Part shown: in pieces, positions 8,799 through 18,104 of the stretch | Position numbering within the stretch: position 1 is the stretch's first letter | Layout: each line of letters starts with the position of its first letter | Assembly (NCBI GenBank): GCA_000444245.1 | Contig: ATSW01013071.1 | Coordinates: 1-28,337, forward strand | Reading direction: 5' to 3' | Length of the DNA: 28,337 nucleotides | DNA from: Botryllus schlosseri | Lineage: Eukaryota > Chordata > Ascidiacea > Stolidobranchia > Styelidae | Notes under the pieces: model-generated | Told to the model about the DNA's origin: nothing | The model's database searches: none | Seen by the model: only the letters and a program-made list of their open reading frames with translations | Program-made: the position numbers and the translations under genes

Positions 8799-10256
8799 AT
8801 ACTCGAGTTAAATTCCGTATTGAAACGTTCACACTCAGTTGAGACCTTTCGGGTAATACGGACGAAAAATTACTTATTCACATAGGCGAAAACGCAGAGT
8901 TACAGTACTCAAAGATTATAATGCAAATATATAGGGTGGCACTACTATATAACTTCTGACTCAAGAGGCACCCGGCCTCACGAAATCATTTGATGGATTC
9001 CAACCATCAAATGTTCACTTTCAAAGTTTGTTTTTGCGGTAATGAATCTTCACAGTGTCCCACTTTCTTGTTTCTTCATAGTACGGACTGGGCTCACTGC
9101 GTAGTTCGATACTTTTTTCTATGGAAACCGGAATGGTGATTTGGTAATAGTGAACCAGATACGAAGAATCCGCATTTAAAGTTAAATATCTTGTAATGCT
9201 TACAGTTCATCAGCAGGGCCAACGCAGTATTACAACCAAAAAAAGGGAGCATCTGGAAATACGTCAACATATATCGTCGTTAGAGCACCTATATTAGTTG
9301 TTTATTGGGTCAATTATTGTATATTTGCCAACTCCATAGTTTCCCATTAACGATGCTGCTAGATTAAAGACCCTTTACCGTAATATTTTAAGTCTTGTAT
9401 GTGCTTCATAATGAAGTATCCCACTAGAAACAAAGGTGTGGATTTGGAGATAGCCTATCTGCAGGTATCATTATAGCACGATTTTACTGCCCCGGCCTAT
9501 GGGACCAAAATTGAGTTTGACATTCCTGATGTACAGATTCAATGAACTCCAAAGTCAACTGAAATATCAGATATTTCGTGATACTGGCCTGCATACTGTT
9601 CAGGAATACGAAATTTGTGATCAATCATGCTGATTTTGTAACGATGGATAACTGTAGACGATCGCTATGAGACATATTCGCTCGGCAGAGATTACCGTTA
9701 CAAACCATAACGATATTGAATTATAGCTTATTGTCAGTGTGTGTCAACATATATTGATTAACTTAGCATACAGTTTAAGTGCTAGCATATGATCTTCCTT
9801 TCATTGAACCAGAAGCTTTTCGAGCTTCCATCAGCAAATAGCACGAGCTAGCACCAGCTATTTTGTATAGAAACTGTTTAAAAGTTGCCCAAGTCTCGTT
9901 TAAGGCTAATAATATGTGAAAGCTATGCTAAGAAGTCCTTTTCTAACGAAATTGGGAGAAATTGTACGGAACAATTTACAGACATTTGTCAGTTTAATAG
10001 AATCTAGCACACAGCAGAGTAGCATTTCTTTCAAAAGAAATCCGCCAGTCAAAATCAAGTTGGTGGTCTTAACAGGAGTCGTCATTGCCGAAACTTCAAT
10101 AGAATCATGTGTAGCAGATGTAATATCAAACAAATAGCCGTAAATGTCTCGCTATTTGAAGTTCCTCTTCCTTGTTTTGAGTTGCATATTTTGGTAGTAA
10201 TTATTTTTGGATTTTTGAAACTTCACCGCCCCGCAAGATTTGTTTCGAACTTTTAC
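8799..10256. other. Unassigned part of intron E-F, with a hairpin
   Basis: A perfect 10 bp inverted repeat, CATTTGATGG and CCATCAAATG with a 7-base spacer, is at 8987-9013. Overlapping open frames of about 75 codons on both strands at 9906-10137 show no motif and look random. I see nothing else in this 1.46 kb. Confidence 0.3.
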
Positions 10257-10348
10257 CTGTCCATAATTTGGAAGGTTGAGGACGCTACCGTGCGTGCTAC
10301 CACCGACACCCTCCCCATTTCATACAGGCCCGGGAAATTGGTAGCATG
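10257..10348 (-). CDS. Possible extra exon in intron E-F
   Basis: A 92 nt minus-strand stretch is bounded by a branch-point-like acceptor (TTTCTAATGTTAG at 10349) and a donor GACAG/GTAAAAG at 10257/10256. Only one frame is open, and it begins HATNFPGLYEMGRVSVVA. In that frame it starts at phase 0 but leaves 2 bases, so it cannot join exon F directly. An earlier donor (ACG/GTAGCG) would keep phase 0. It may be an alternative exon, an exon of another transcript, or chance. Confidence 0.3.
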
Positions 10349-11130
10349 CTAACATTAGAAATACATTTCTTTCGGTATTTGCGGCTTGGGTCGTACGTTT
10401 GAAAATTCAGGTTTCAGGCTATATGATCCAGTGAATAGTGGTTTCATGGTGATCATTTCCATCACTTCGTATTTGCCATTACATTGATGCAAATTGCAAA
10501 TGTACACTAAAATCGACTGTAATCGTTCGAAATACCAATAATAAAACGGCAGGTAATACACACATTTAACTTTCGATTACTTGAGTGCTTCATATAGCGA
10601 TTAAATTATTTGAAAGCACATTCCCGAACGTTGTTATATGATAATAACATAATGAGGCGTTTTATCGCGAAAGCCACCGCAATGAATACGGCGACGAGAA
10701 GTTTATTATTATTTACTGTATTCGGACACCCACTCACATATCATTTCCAACTTGTATAACAGTAACCGTAACTGCAGGAGGTTTCTCAGTTTGAATATTA
10801 TAAGTTTGGTATGCTCCCGTGTGTATCAAGAGCGTCCAAATTTAGCCAGAATACATTCAACTTTTATAAACAGTGCTCGGCTGCACGGACCCCAATGAGT
10901 TTTCTATGGTATATGGGCTATAGTCTCCTATGGAGTTAGAAAATGATGCAAAGCAAAGATACATGGGTTTCAAACTCTAAGCGCAATTGGAGGTGAATCG
11001 CAACTAACATTACTGTGGTGTTATTAGGCCTACTATTCGTTTCCAATCAGCAAAACGTTGTCGTTAGAGTGTTGATCTGTTCGATAGCAGTGTACTAGAA
11101 ACCCCGGTTTCACCTCAGAAAACCATTACA
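10349..11130. other. Unassigned part of intron E-F
   Basis: No gene, repeat family or clear signal seen. Confidence 0.2.
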
Positions 11131-11560
11131 CCCACGAAATATCCTAAACGTATTGTTCCACAACAACTAATCCAACGCTCGCCTTTTGTTCAACTCAGGG
11201 AGTTCTGTAATATAGTAGAAGAGATATCATATACAACTTTGGGGATCATAGTTAAAACTTGGTAAAACATTTTCAGAGGTTGAAAACAATTACAACCGAT
11301 ATAGATGCCCCGAACTGCTTGCTCTACAACTAAACCAATACGGGCGTTCGATGTGACTTAGAGAGTTACACAGCGTGGTTTAGGCATTTTAGTATATAAC
11401 CCTTGGAAACATCGTCAAAACTTGACATTATAACCACAATATCTCATAAAAGGCTTGTCCCATAACTAAACCAATGCTCGCGTTTGGTACAGCTTATGGA
11501 GGTAGGTATACAACTTGGTAAAATATTGGTCATACTAACGGGTCACAAAAAATTCCTTAA
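11130..11560. repeat. Three degenerate tandem units of about 140-165 bp
   Basis: The phrase TTGTTCCACAACAACTAATCCAACGCTCG at about 11152 recurs as TTGCTCTACAACTAAACCAATACGGGCG at about 11319 and TTGTCCCATAACTAAACCAATGCTCGCG at about 11453. Words like CTTATGGAG or CTCAGGGAGT, and ACTTGGTAAAA, follow each at similar spacing. This looks like an old short satellite array or an internally repeated element. It is non-coding. Confidence 0.55.
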
Positions 11561-12752
11561 ACATTTCATAAAGGAATGGAAATTCACAAGACCTGGGATA
11601 TAATGTGTAATCTGGTCTAGATCGAGATGGGATCGCAACACAATATTTTGAGTAAATTGTTACGATGACACAAGATAAACAACCGCAACATTCCACGCTA
11701 TTTTTCGCGCGCGTCTACAGTGTACCTTACCAGGATAATTTGACACTGCCAAGAAAACGCTGCACAGACTGATGCGCTGCAGTCGAGACAAAAGCGACTT
11801 CTTAATGCGCTTATTGCAACAAATCCCGTATCATTCTAATTCCACACATTCAATCATTCGCCTTATCCATTTGTAGATCTCGTATTGCGTCAACAAGAGA
11901 GGTTGATAACACGCTGGGAGGTCTGAGGTATCTACACCGTCAGAGAATCGTGAAAAATGAGGAATGTGTCTTTGTTTCGGGAAACTATTTCAACTGTACG
12001 ACATGCTGTCTCGCGTCAGTTTTCCTATGAAATGACTACCGTCGACGAACAGTGAGTATTTAAGGATCATGGGATTTGCCGGGGTTACATCCAGGAGCAA
12101 ACGCATGACGCTAGTGAGATTAGTTAATCACCACTGATATTTCAGCTATTTTACAGCTGCGATTCCAGATATTCCAGTCAAATTCCGGATATCCTAAATG
12201 GTTATTACAAAGGTGCAACGCACCCAAAACAAGGTGTTATCCGTTTGCGTCATCAATGCCGCATCTACGTAACACAATATCGGGCTGATATGATCAGTAA
12301 CATACTGTTTGACATAAATTCAACTTGTTACGTGCGTCTTAATGCCTCATTGTCACTACAAACGTATACAATTATGCATGGTAATAATGAAGCATCGATG
12401 GCATGCACGAATACAAATACCATGGTTCCTTCTATGATGGTTATTTTTTCACATTAGTTCAAGAAAAAGGACAGAAGTCTGATGCATTTACAATACCTAC
12501 AAAGCCTATGCGCGTTACTATGGATATTACTTGATAATCGGGTTTTTCTGATGAAGTGGGGAGTATATACTTCTTACGCGCAGAATTGGTACTATGATTA
12601 TTTCAATATCGTTACCCCGAGGTGAGTCGCGTGACGCACACTATTTCTCCATTCGAAAAAATATTTCAGGCATCGCGGAGTCGCATGGCAAACGGCCATA
12701 TATCTGTTACTCCATTGTACTGCTGGATTTTATCAGCCTTGCTCAGTAAACA
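11560..12752. other. Unassigned, with one possible micro-exon
   Basis: On the minus strand at 11731-11776, a pyrimidine-rich acceptor (TTTTGTCTCGACTGCAG) and a donor CCTG/GTAAGG enclose 46 nt open in all frames. Its length would shift the frame between exons E and F, so I do not call it. The rest, including a 70-codon open frame at 12245-12457, shows no motif. Confidence 0.25.
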
Positions 12753-12770
12753 AATATATATATATATATA
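12753..12770. repeat. AT microsatellite
   Basis: A run of alternating A and T of about 17 bases. It directly abuts the structured repeat that starts near 12771, and read on the minus strand it forms the tail of that repeat. Confidence 0.7.
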
Positions 12771-13150
12771 TTTTTTAGGGGTCTGGCGTCTGGAGGAACC
12801 ACAGTAAGCCTCCCCCCGTAACGCTGTGATATTACTGTGGTTTTACACCACAGCACGGCATCACAGCGCCTTTAATAGGGTCCTTTGTGTCATAGGACAC
12901 AAAGCACCCATTTCGGTTTGCTTCTTCGTTTCTACCTTTTTTGCATCTGGTTAAGGTACAAACGGCTGACACAGGCATAGCTTTGAGAGGTGGCGTCTGC
13001 GGCCACTGATCCCTCCGCCACCGTGCTTGTGCCTAGGGACAACATTCCCTAAATTACAGGCTGCATCCCTGGGTCGGACTATGAAGGCCGTCGGCCATAC
13101 TCGTCCTCGGTTCATGAGACAGTGATTGGAGAATTGAAGGTTGTACCGCA
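12771..13150 (-). mobile_element. Probable retroposed repeat with structured 3' end
   Basis: Read on the minus strand, a GC-rich segment ends with ACGCCAGACCCCTAAAAAAT and then a TA run, like a LINE or SINE 3' end with a simple-repeat tail. The last 140 bp are rich in inverted repeats: CCACAGTAA (12799-12807) with TTACTGTGG (12832-12840), CGCTGTGAT (12822-12830) with ATCACAGCG (12860-12868), a TGTGGT hairpin at 12836-12852, and CTTTGTGTC/GACACAAAG at 12883-12904. A 66-codon open frame (12951-13151) overlaps it and includes RHKHGGGGISGRRRHL. I recognise no family. Confidence 0.45.
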
Positions 13151-13369
13151 AGGGTTCCGTATCTCCAACTATTTCAAAGAGATGCTTAGCTTAATACAAC
13201 CAAATATTCCAATCTGTAAACATATACCTCTAGCACCCATGCTGGTAGCGTGAGCTTCCTCCACTTACTCTATTGGAATGGTACTTAATGTTTAAATACT
13301 AACCTAGCAAACATTTACGCTGATCTGCAAGTGTTCAGCTCTTATCTGTTCTAAAACTTATATACTCAC

Positions 13370-13561
13370 GAAAAAAAGTGAATCGCGTTTCGAAGTCGCC
13401 TTGTCTTTCCGCTTAAGAGCCTCGCTTTTGTCCGACTGCCCGGCGGGCACGTTCGGGGCGGAACTGGTCGACCTTCTAGCGAATATCCTCTTCACGGACG
13501 ACCGACGCTTTGACATTGGCGTCTGGTCTCCGACATTCGTTTCATTCGCCCACGAATTTGC
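13370..13561 (-). CDS. Exon E of unrecognised minus-strand gene
   Basis: A 192 nt exon, 64 codons, phase 0 at both ends. The acceptor is CACGTTTCAG/GCA at 13562/13561 and the donor is TTC/GTGAGT at 13370/13369. It begins ANSWANETNVGDQTPMSK, followed by a very basic, serine-rich part (KRRSSVKRIFARRSTSS). It then reads PNVPAGQSDKSEALKRKD and ends KRDSLFF. RRSS and RRST fit basophilic kinase sites, which suggests a phosphorylated disordered linker. The exon is CpG-rich and stop-free, unlike its surroundings. It joins exons D and F in frame. No known domain. Confidence 0.78.
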
Positions 13562-13579
13562 CTGAAACGTGAATGTGAC

Positions 13580-14538
13580 GAACGATGGTTCGAGTACTCG
13601 AATCTGAACCTAGTAATAATTGTAATGACTTTAGTCGAGTGTGAGAGATGATTTTTTTCGTTCTGAAATTATACGCTACTTTACACTAGAGCTGTAATGC
13701 AATTTTTCGTTGACTCGACTAGAATCGAGTCATTTTCTTCAAAATTGTAACTGGTTGTCATTGCGCATGACTCCACCAAGTCACATGACTCGAGACATTT
13801 ACGTGACCTGACGCGAGTCTCGTGCATCACAACCGATACTTAAAAAACCGACCCAGAAACTGTGTTTTATCTGCTTGAATAAGCCGCGGGAGAGAAATAA
13901 GTAGATTATGAATGTGAGGCCTCCATTATCACCCAAGAGTTTTAAAAAAGTGAGTTGAACCTGAATTAAACTCGATGACGAACAGTGATACTATGACTTG
14001 GACTCGTTCTCGAGAATCGGCGCTATGACTCGGACTCGACCGATTGCTAACTGACGTGGACTCGGACTTGACTTGGAGGTGAGTAGAAAATGACTCGACT
14101 TATTCGAGTCAAAACTTTATAAGTAAGACTGTTTTGCGACATGGTTAGAAGCCTGCTTTCCACTAGGAACTAAACAACGAGAATTATAGTTTCGATACTA
14201 TTTTGGAAGTCTTGAAATCTCGATTGCTGGTATCGCAGCATACGAAACATGTAGCAGAAAGCTACTTACGTTAGTGGAAGCGACTTATCTGTGAAGTCGG
14301 GATCAACACACAGCATTGTCGCAAAGTGCAATGAAATAGGTATGGTCGGAATAATACCAGATTATCTTGAATGTGACGTCGAGCTATGGCTATTTTCTTT
14401 GTGGTTTCATAAAAGGTACATATTTGAACTCGCTACGCCATTGATACTCTTGAGACGTCATACTGAGTGATACTCGATTCGAGGCCTAATACTGGCTTCA
14501 GAATCACATCACACAGTGACTCGATTTTGCCCAGCCTA
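13580..14538 (+). mobile_element. Family A MITE copy 2, filling intron D-E
   Basis: The family blocks occur in order: GGTTCGAGTACTCGAATC (about 13588), TTATACGCTACTTTACAC (13668-13686), AATTATAGTTTCGATACTA (about 14183), GGTATCGCAGCATACGAAAC (about 14230), TTGTCGCAAAGTGCAATGAA (about 14316), AAGGTACATATTTGAACTCG (about 14413) and the right end GACTCGATTTTGCCCAGCC. It is interrupted by the family B element at 13687-14155. It occupies nearly all of the 998 nt intron between exons E and D, leaving about 20 bp at each side. I could not find a target duplication. Confidence 0.65.
13687..14155. mobile_element. Family B hAT MITE nested in family A copy 2
   Basis: Ends TAGAGCTGTAATGC and GGTTAGAAGCCTG form a worn inverted pair. 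Flanking octamers CTTTACAC (13679-13686) and CTTTCCAC (14156-14163) agree at 7 of 8. The interior is rich in ACTCGAGTC-like words, with order matching the reverse complement of the 25362 copy (469 versus 482 bp). The sequence interrupted is continuous in other family A copies, which confirms the insertion. Confidence 0.7.
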
Positions 14539-14559
14539 CAGTCGCAGAAAACTTCTTAC

Positions 14560-14674
14560 GCTTCGTTTGCGATGGATTCCTATCGTCGAGTGGGAAAAGC
14601 TCTTCTTGGTGCCCAGGTCTTCGTTCCAGACGTGCTCTGAGTCGTTGCAGTCCGTACTCTCAAAACTGTTGGAA
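14560..14674 (-). CDS. Exon D of unrecognised minus-strand gene
   Basis: A 115 nt exon. The acceptor is CTCATTCTAG/TTCC at 14675/14674 and the donor is CGAAGC/GTAAGA at 14560/14559. Only one frame is open throughout: it takes 2 bases from the previous exon, then reads SNSFESTDCNDSEHVWNE, DLGTKKSFSHSTIGIH and RKRS, ending at phase 0 so that it joins exon E exactly. It is acidic at the start and basic and serine-rich at the end, probably disordered. An alternative acceptor 9 bases in gives the same frame. No known family. Confidence 0.7.
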
Positions 14675-14820
14675 CTAGAATGAGAGACATGTCGATTGAG
14701 TGACGAGCATTTTTCGCTACAGCGAATGAGCGGATGTTAAAAGCTTTCGCTTTCAGAATTTACCCTGAATGTCGTAGTCACGTATGACGATTCGTAGATG
14801 AATCAAAGTCAGTGACATAG

Positions 14821-15086
14821 CAGCCACTTGGCGCCTATGGCTCTGCGCCATGGGCGGCAGGCTGCTAGGGGGCGGCCAAATGTGAGGTTATGACCTTCTT
14901 TTTAAACACTACAGAAGTACTGAAAAAGGTGGGCAATACGGGAGCCAAGGCGAAGTGATGACGGTTTTTTGTTAGTCAACACAAGATTTCCAGTAAATAT
15001 AATTATAAAAAATTGAAACCATTTTAAAATTTGGCCCACATTTTCATCGAAAGCCACGGGCGGCAGCATCTGCTCCTACGCCGCTG
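14821..15086. mobile_element. Small element with GGCGGCAG-rich inverted ends
   Basis: The left end has CAGCCACTTGGCGCCTATGG and GGGCGGCAGGCTGC. The right end, in reverse, has CAGCGGCGTAGGAGCAGATGC and TGCCGCCCGTGG, so the ends resemble each other inverted. The middle is AT-rich. The flanking bases do not show a duplication, so the type (hAT-like by the CAG end) is a guess. Confidence 0.4.
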
Positions 15087-15122
15087 ACCCGTGTTTGAGA
15101 AAATTGTGGTTGCTGTAATCTG

Positions 15123-15479
15123 CAGAAGACTTGAACAACTGGATAATTCCATTTCACTAGTCGGACTAATTGGCGCGAAAAGTCGGGGATGTAATTCTAA
15201 GTTCATTTGTGAACTGTTTCTTTGCTCTAATATTAATTATAATCCAATTTCTAGTGCAACAGGAGAACTGTGTAGCGCGAAACGATCCCAGCTTGATGTG
15301 TCGATATTTTTCATTCTAATCTAATTTGGAAAATACTACTCAGCTAGTTATAATACTACGCAGTATTTTCCGCATTAGATTATAATTCGAATTACTGAAA
15401 ACCGTGAAAATATATAATTCTAACTCTAATTCAAATTCAAATCTGATATTTTTGTTTTAGGATCACACAACTCGACCTG
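15123..15479 (+). mobile_element. Family E MITE copy 2, diverged
   Basis: It starts CAGAAGACTTGAACAACTGG and shares TTCTTTGCTCTAATATTAATT, AACAGGAGAACTGTGTAGCGCGAA and TCTAATCTAATTTGGAAAA with the copies at 16130 and 18105. It ends near CACAACTCGACCTG. The region after 15340 is rearranged and no target duplication is seen. Confidence 0.5.
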
Positions 15480-15562
15480 AATTCACCTGTTTATCGCCAT
15501 GGGTCAACACAACGGTCGAGATTGTTAAGTTATAGGTTATTCGTGATGACCCTGCTTTTTAC

Positions 15563-15665
15563 CCTTCAATATTGTTGTGAGATCCATATCACCAAAATCC
15601 CAGAAGAGACGCGTGGAATTGTCTTTGCTCATAAAATACAACTCAAACGCAGCCTTAGCGCAGTC
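15563..15665 (-). CDS. Exon C of unrecognised minus-strand gene
   Basis: A 103 nt stretch with acceptor TTCGTTATAG/GAC at 15666/15665 and donor AAGG/GTAAAA at 15563/15562. One frame is open: DCAKAAFELYFMSKDNST, then RLFWDFGDMDLTTILK, leaving one base. The pattern of a helix, S-x-N, then an LFW block faintly resembles an RGS-type helical domain, but the match is too weak to name it. It connects in phase with exon B if B ends at GCT/GTGTAC. It does not connect in phase with exon D, so another exon or a sequence difference is needed between them. Confidence 0.5.
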
Positions 15666-15756
15666 CTATAACGAACATAACACAGGTAATCCCTTATATA
15701 CTTCTGAGAAGCGTTAAACCATTCCCAAAACAATTGAATCATTACGAATTGTACAC

Positions 15757-15822
15757 AGCGTATAAAGGTCTATACAGGTGCGCAAGCACAATCTCTGCAA
15801 TTGCAGCAGTATCGATGAATGA
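15757..15822 (-). CDS. Exon B of unrecognised minus-strand gene
   Basis: A good acceptor (TTCTGTCTTCTTGCAG) precedes 15822. The frame SFIDTAAIAEIVLAHLYR, PLYA looks like real helical protein and would join exon C at phase 0 with a weak donor GCT/GTGTAC at 15757/15756. The frame is open 7 codons further, to about 15737, and a stronger donor (GTAATG) exists there but gives the wrong phase. The join from exon A is off by one base in this frame. The limits are therefore uncertain. Confidence 0.42.
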
Positions 15823-15878
15823 CTGCAAGAAGACAGAAAATCAAATGGACCCCTTTGTACCCAAGTTAGGTTACTCAC

Positions 15879-15936
15879 TTGTCATCAACATAGCCGTCCC
15901 TCGCGTTGATCTTCTCTAGTTTATCGCGATTGTTGA
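15879..15936 (-). CDS. Exon A (second coding exon) of unrecognised minus-strand gene
   Basis: A 58 nt stretch between the acceptor CATTCTCAG/TC at 15937/15936 and the strong donor AA/GTGAGT at 15879/15878. Only one frame is open. It needs 2 bases first, exactly what the start-codon exon at 22233 leaves it, giving L or V then NNRDKLEKINARDGYVDD. The intron to exon B is only 56 nt. It leaves two bases, while the more protein-like frame of exon B needs none. Confidence 0.5.
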
Positions 15937-16129
15937 CTGAGAATGCACCTGTTTAAGAATTGAAATATGAGTCAATCGAAATAAGAACTTGTTAATGATT
16001 CGCACCGAGATTGTTTACAGCCGCGTGTATATGACCTTAACGGATTTGATGCTGCCTGCAGCTGGATTTACGTTTAAACGGGTTCTGTATGAATTGACCA
16101 AACCCAACTGGCCAGGTTGATCCGGTGGA

Positions 16130-16535
16130 AAGAATTGGACATCTATGTAATTCTAGTTGCCGAATTAGACCAATTAGAGCCATATGCCCAATATTAATTT
16201 GAATTTAGGCTGTACTCTCTCTATATGCTCTCATAAACCAATGATGATAAGCTAATTTCTGGTTTTCCAGAAAATGTCACAGGAGAACTGTATAATGTGA
16301 AACGTGTCAACCTTGCTGCATAGACATTTTCCATTCCCATGCTTATGACAATGAACTCTGATTTGATATGAACAGAACTTCATTTTTGTTGTAATTCCTT
16401 ACAATTCGTAATTCAATTCGATTTCCAAGTTTTTCCGACATCAGTAATTCTAATTCTAATCTAATTTGGAAAACAACTGTGTAGATATCATTATAACTTG
16501 GAGAGCCGAACATTTCCTGCAGTTGTCCAATTCTG
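16130..16535 (+). mobile_element. Family E MITE copy 3
   Basis: The ends are inverted: AAGAATTGGACATC at the left and AGTTGTCCAATTCTG at the right share a perfect 10 bp pair GAATTGGACA/TGTCCAATTC. Flanking octamers CCGGTGGA (16122-16129) and CCTGTTGA (16536-16543) agree at 6 of 8, in keeping with a hAT-type 8 bp duplication that has aged. The interior includes TTTCTGGTTTTCCAGAAAATG, AACTGTATAATGTGAAACG, CATTCCCATGCTT and ATTCTAATTCTAATCTAATT. Non-coding, 406 bp, lying in the first coding intron. Confidence 0.75.
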
Positions 16536-16543
16536 CCTGTTGA

Positions 16544-17834
16544 GCAATTTATATTGTAATCTGTGACAGTTTAACAATGTTCGTTATCAATAGGGTACGA
16601 TTAGTTTCGTCACAAAGAAATTCGAAATCAATGGATATTCCTTCCGGGCAAACATAAATTGGATTGTTATGCGACAGCTACGTCCCCTACTACCTGGACT
16701 TGTTCACAGCAAGGCTTCCTAGACATGTACCGTGAGCATCACAAATGAAGGTGGTAATCATCTCGGGTATACCACGACGAATTGGTCATTTGAACCGCAA
16801 ATTCCATTGGCCATGAATTTCAATGTCTATTTTCGGGCGGGATATAAAAAAGCGCCTGTATGTTGATTTAACGCAAAACATTACATGCAGACTCCGCTCA
16901 TTTCGCTCGTTTCTTGGCTCTTAACTACTCGCGGTTATGTTCGATGCATCGATGTGGTACTAATCCGAGGTTTGGGCTCTGGAAATGTTCATGGCGAAGA
17001 ATACTATAAGCAGATTTTATGGAGTTTATCATCACGAATCAATTCAAGCTTTAGCTATAAGGCCCGGTACATATGAAAATAGCTTTCAGTTCTAAAATTA
17101 CAACTACATAAGAAGTATGTTCGCAGGATATCTTATCCAATTGAGAAATTTCAGTTATTGCTATTGAAACTTCAATGTAGCGCTATGTAAGACCTGAAAA
17201 TGAACTGTAGTGTATACGAGTGATTCTCAACCGTTTAGCTTGGTGCCGGTAACAATTCAAATCAATTTTGCGTACCGAGAAACCTTGAATAATCAAAATT
17301 AACCCAAAATGCAATTACGACAAATGTGTGAGTGTCAAAAACAAATATTGGAAGCTTGAATTTGATGAGAAATTTGCTGCTGTCTGTTGGATATTAGACT
17401 GGTCACGGCATTTCTATTGAATTTTCTTCCAGGCGAGTCCTGTTATTTTGAAAGGACTGCAACTTTGCCGTTTACCAGCCTCTATTATACTGACAACCCT
17501 CGTTGAATTGTACTGTTTCACGTGTAACGAATCCTGTTTATAAAGACTTCGTCTGTTCCACATGTGGGTGGGCTAAAGAGAATTTCGTATGGTACTTACA
17601 GCGTTGTATCGTACGGCAAGTTCAAAGTGGACTACGAACTGTATATTACGAAGACACATGTGTTCCTCATTTCTAAATCAATTTAAAATATGATGTTCAA
17701 TTTCGCTGTTTCGTGGACAAGCGTCTAACTTCTTGCATTTTGTATAATTGAGATGTAAAATTGTAATATATTTGTCGGACTGGTTCAGATGTTGATAAAG
17801 ACCAGCGGTTGAAAAGCACTGGTCTATACCGTAG
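16544..17834. other. Unassigned part of intron 1
   Basis: No repeat family or exon recognised. An open plus-strand frame at 16885-17076 (63 codons) has no motif or splice support. Confidence 0.2.
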
Positions 17835-18068
17835 TTACAAGTTACATTTTCGTTATGTAAACAAATACACCGCATACATTGTCTGGCAGTATATCCCGCC
17901 GTTGGTTTGATCGCAAGAATTGATGAAGACTTAATTAAATTGGAAATTGAAAACGTGACCGCTCAGTTCACCGTGCGTAAAAACAGCGAACCCGTCATTA
18001 TCCGTGTTTTGTTTGAACAGCCTCCAAACGTGAAGGCGCAGGCGTGCCATCTCATCTCAGAGCGATGA
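17835..18068 (+). CDS. Possible coding stretch of uncertain strand
   Basis: The plus strand is open for 77 codons up to TGA at 18066-18068, reading IARIDEDLIKLEIENVTA, then QFTVRKNSEPVIIRVLFE. Its alternating hydrophobic pattern looks like real beta-sheet protein, and codon use is better than its surroundings. There is no ATG; an acceptor-like TCTGGCAG at about 17888 could start a terminal exon. The minus strand is also open over 17972-18055, reading LRLHVWRLFKQNTDNDGF, with splice-like ends whose phases fit between the start exon and exon A of the minus-strand gene. Only one reading can be right. No family recognised. Confidence 0.3.
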   Translation, partial: LQVTFSLCKQIHRIHCLAVYPAVGLIARIDEDLIKLEIENVTAQFTVRKNSEPVIIRVLFEQPPNVKAQACHLISER

Positions 18069-18104
18069 TACAGTAAGATAACACAAACAACTATTGCGCT
18101 GCGC

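Noticed and set aside
11731-11776. Micro-exon with good acceptor and donor on the minus strand
   Set aside because: 46 nt would break the frame between exons E and F, which otherwise join exactly; with all three frames open there is no coding evidence.
12951-13151. 66-codon open frame as a gene
   Set aside because: It falls in the structured repeat; without homology or splice signals it is better seen as part of that repeat.
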